Part shown: positions 40,680-42,032 of the stretch, piece by piece
Layout of the letters: every line of letters starts with the position of its first letter
How positions within the stretch are numbered: position 1 is the stretch's first letter
Assembly: GCF_000502955.1 (NCBI RefSeq)
Contig: NZ_AYWO01000001.1
Span: 72,022-114,053, forward strand
Source: Mesorhizobium sp. LNHC252B00
GTDB lineage: Bacteria; Pseudomonadota; Alphaproteobacteria; Rhizobiales; Rhizobiaceae
Length of the DNA: 42,032 bases
Direction: 5' to 3'
Notes under the pieces: generated by a model
Seen by the model: only the letters and a program-made list of their open reading frames with translations
Told to the model about the DNA's origin: nothing
The model's database searches: none
Translations under genes and position numbers: made by a program

Positions 40680-40704
40680 GCCCTTCCCGCACTGCGGGAA
40701 GGGC
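40680..40704 (-). other. Intercistronic hairpin after the binding-protein gene
   Basis: GCCCTTCCCGC-act-GCGGGAAGGGC is a perfect 11-bp stem with a 3-nt loop. It starts 14 nt after the stop at 40719 and comes before the permease gene. There is no T-run on the minus strand, so a message-stabilising or partial-stop element is more likely than a terminator. Confidence 0.6.
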
Positions 40705-40718
40705 AAAGTCAGCCAGCT

Positions 40719-41750
40719 TTATTTCTTCAGGTCGGCGGAGGTCTTCATGCACTTTGCCGGCGGCTGCAGTGCGTTGACGGCATCCCATTTGATGGTGCGG
40801 GTGGTGCCGTCGTAATCATAGAACTTCTTCCAATCCTCGCCGTTCATTGGTGCGGTCGGGCTGACGATATGCTCCGGCACTTCCTCGTTGTTGAAGAGCT
40901 TGACCGCAGCATCGATTGCCGTGAAGCCTTCCTTTTCCGGGAACATCGCGGCCTCGATGCGATACGACGGCTCGTTCTGCATCGCGTTGATGAAGGCAAG
41001 CCCCTCGCCGCCGGTGCCGACGGTCAACAGGCCATCCTGCGACTTGCCGGCCGCCTTCCAGGCCTGCAGGCCGCCCAGCGACGACGAATCGTTGATGCCG
41101 TAGATGATGTTGATGTCGGCGTTCTTGGCGAGTGCCGCCGAAGACACTTCGAGCGCTCGGTCGGGATTGCCGCCGCCGTCAAGGTCGTGGACCATGACCG
41201 CGTCAGGGATGACGGTCTTCAGCCCGTCCATGAAGCCGTGCGAGCGCAGCACCGTGGCGGAGAGCAGCGGCAGGCCGACATTCATCACCTTGGCAACGCC
41301 GCCGAGCTTTTCCTTGGCATATTTGCCGGCTTCGACGCCGGAAAAATAGCCAGTGTCATAGTCGCAGATGGCGACCATCGTGGTCATGCCCTTGACCGGA
41401 TTGCCCTCGAGCACCACAGGAATGTTGGCGGCTTTGGCCTGGCGCAGCAGCGGTACCACACCTTCTTCATTCACCGGCGTGATGATCAGCACATCGACGC
41501 CCTTGGCGATGAAGTCTTCGGCTGCAGCGACCTGCTTGGATATGTCGAGGTTGGCGTCCTGCACCTCGACCTCGATGCCGAGTTCCTTCCCGTGAGCCTT
41601 CATGCCTTTGATGACGTTCTGGTACCATTCATGGGTGGCGTAATTGGTGACGTAGCCGATGCGCTTCGGCATGTTCTCGGCATGTGCGGCCGCCGCGCCC
41701 ATGGCCAGCACGGCCGCGGATGCAAACAGGATTGACTTGGACCAGTGCAT
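40719..41750 (-). CDS. ABC importer periplasmic binding protein (Peripla_BP_4, RbsB-like)
   Basis: The protein is 343 aa. The signal peptide is MHWSKSILFASAAVLAMG, ending near AAAHA. The mature part opens RIGYVTNYATHEWYQNVIKG and has VDVLIITPVNEEGVVPLL, a typical sugar-binding pocket region; NIIYGINDSSSLGGLQAW follows. The ligand is unknown. Although the family favours sugars, the operon enzymes use CoA esters, so a polyol, lactone or hydroxy acid is possible. It is the first importer gene, 27 nt after the IclR-type regulator gene. Confidence 0.9.
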   Translation of the reverse strand: MHWSKSILFASAAVLAMGAAAAHAENMPKRIGYVTNYATHEWYQNVIKGMKAHGKELGIEVEVQDANLDISKQVAAAEDFIAKGVDVLIITPVNEEGVVPLLRQAKAANIPVVLEGNPVKGMTTMVAICDYDTGYFSGVEAGKYAKEKLGGVAKVMNVGLPLLSATVLRSHGFMDGLKTVIPDAVMVHDLDGGGNPDRALEVSSAALAKNADINIIYGINDSSSLGGLQAWKAAGKSQDGLLTVGTGGEGLAFINAMQNEPSYRIEAAMFPEKEGFTAIDAAVKLFNNEEVPEHIVSPTAPMNGEDWKKFYDYDGTTRTIKWDAVNALQPPAKCMKTSADLKK

Positions 41751-41777
41751 TTTCTTCTCCCAGGTTTATCGCTTTTG

Positions 41778-42032
41778 TTAATCGCTGAACGGATAGCCCC
41801 GCCGTTCCGGGTCGGCACGTAACGAAGAGTTGGATTCCCCCCAGCCGAGCTCCGCCGATATCTTCTCGGCGGCTGCCCGGGTGCGTTCGAAGATGGTTTG
41901 CCGGTCGAACCGTGCGGCCTTCTGCGGCAGCAGCGGGACCGTGAGTGCGGCGATGACGGCGCCGGTGTGATCGCGCACCGGCATGGAGATGTTGGTGCAG
42001 GCTTCGACGGCCAACGAGGCACGCATCTCGTA
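41778..42032 (-). CDS. IclR-family transcriptional regulator, C-terminal end only
   Basis: The gene runs out of the window; 84 residues are visible. The segment ACTNISMPVRDHTGAVIAAL is the conserved end of the IclR effector-binding domain, followed by TVPLLPQKAARFD and a helical tail. The helix-turn-helix part lies outside. IclR proteins commonly control catabolism of organic acids and aromatic compounds. It is 27 nt upstream of the binding-protein gene, in the same direction, so it probably belongs to and controls the operon. Confidence 0.8.
   Translation of the reverse strand, partial: YEMRASLAVEACTNISMPVRDHTGAVIAALTVPLLPQKAARFDRQTIFERTRAAAEKISAELGWGESNSSLRADPERRGYPFSD

Noticed and set aside
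40680..40704. Strong hairpin as a full transcription terminator
   Set aside because: No T-run follows on the minus strand, and the downstream permease and ATPase genes would then lack a visible promoter. Recorded as an intercistronic hairpin.

Overview
The window looks like a GC-rich alphaproteobacterial chromosome segment, most likely from a rhizobium of the Mesorhizobium type. The main reasons are a complete erythritol locus (eryABC, eryD, eryEFG, eryH, eryI), the density of ABC sugar importers, and TTG/GTG starts with 4-nt stop/start overlaps. The genus is inferred; nothing in the window proves it. Almost all of it is carbohydrate and organic-acid catabolism. No tRNA, rRNA, CRISPR array or intact mobile element was seen.

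Layout. (1) 1-2281, plus strand: the end of a four-carbon acid-sugar kinase, then dhaK-dhaL-type kinase genes. (2) 2300-13066, minus strand: the erythritol regulon, read as eryD, a DUF2291 gene, eryE (ATPase), eryF (permease), eryG (binding protein), eryA (kinase), eryB (dehydrogenase), eryC, eryH and eryI (three isomerases). Erythritol is imported, phosphorylated, oxidised and isomerised to D-erythrose 4-phosphate. The dhaKL pair converges on eryI and may feed erythrulose into the same isomerases. (3) 13441-17464, minus: a tightly overlapped FGGY kinase - DeoR regulator - GlpD-like dehydrogenase operon, a second polyol module. Its promoter closely resembles that of eryD. (4) 18040-24996, minus: an ArsR-type regulator with a large extra domain, a cytoplasmic GH51 arabinofuranosidase and a four-gene ABC importer, probably for arabinose-containing oligosaccharides. 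(5) 25110-25265: a decayed IS5-type transposase fragment. (6) 25269-31478: another ABC importer, a FadR-type GntR regulator and a divergent enolase-superfamily gene. They are tied together by a nearly identical operator on both sides of the regulator gene. (7) 31523-42032, minus: an IclR regulator (cut by the window end), an RbsABC-like importer with two different permeases, then SDR, CaiB-type CoA-transferase, crotonase, a 50-codon small ORF, a fused class I CoA-transferase-like protein and an SMP-30 lactonase-like protein.

Region 7 is the best candidate for an undescribed system. It combines a sugar-type importer with CoA-ester chemistry in one apparent operon whose substrate I cannot name, and its CoA-transferase-like protein appears to lack the usual nucleophilic glutamate. 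The most useful regulatory observations are the shared eryD/kinase promoter, the paired inverted operators at 17.6-17.8 kb, the symmetric ArsR operator at 23.9 kb, the GntR operator pair, and a hairpin just behind each of the four binding-protein genes.
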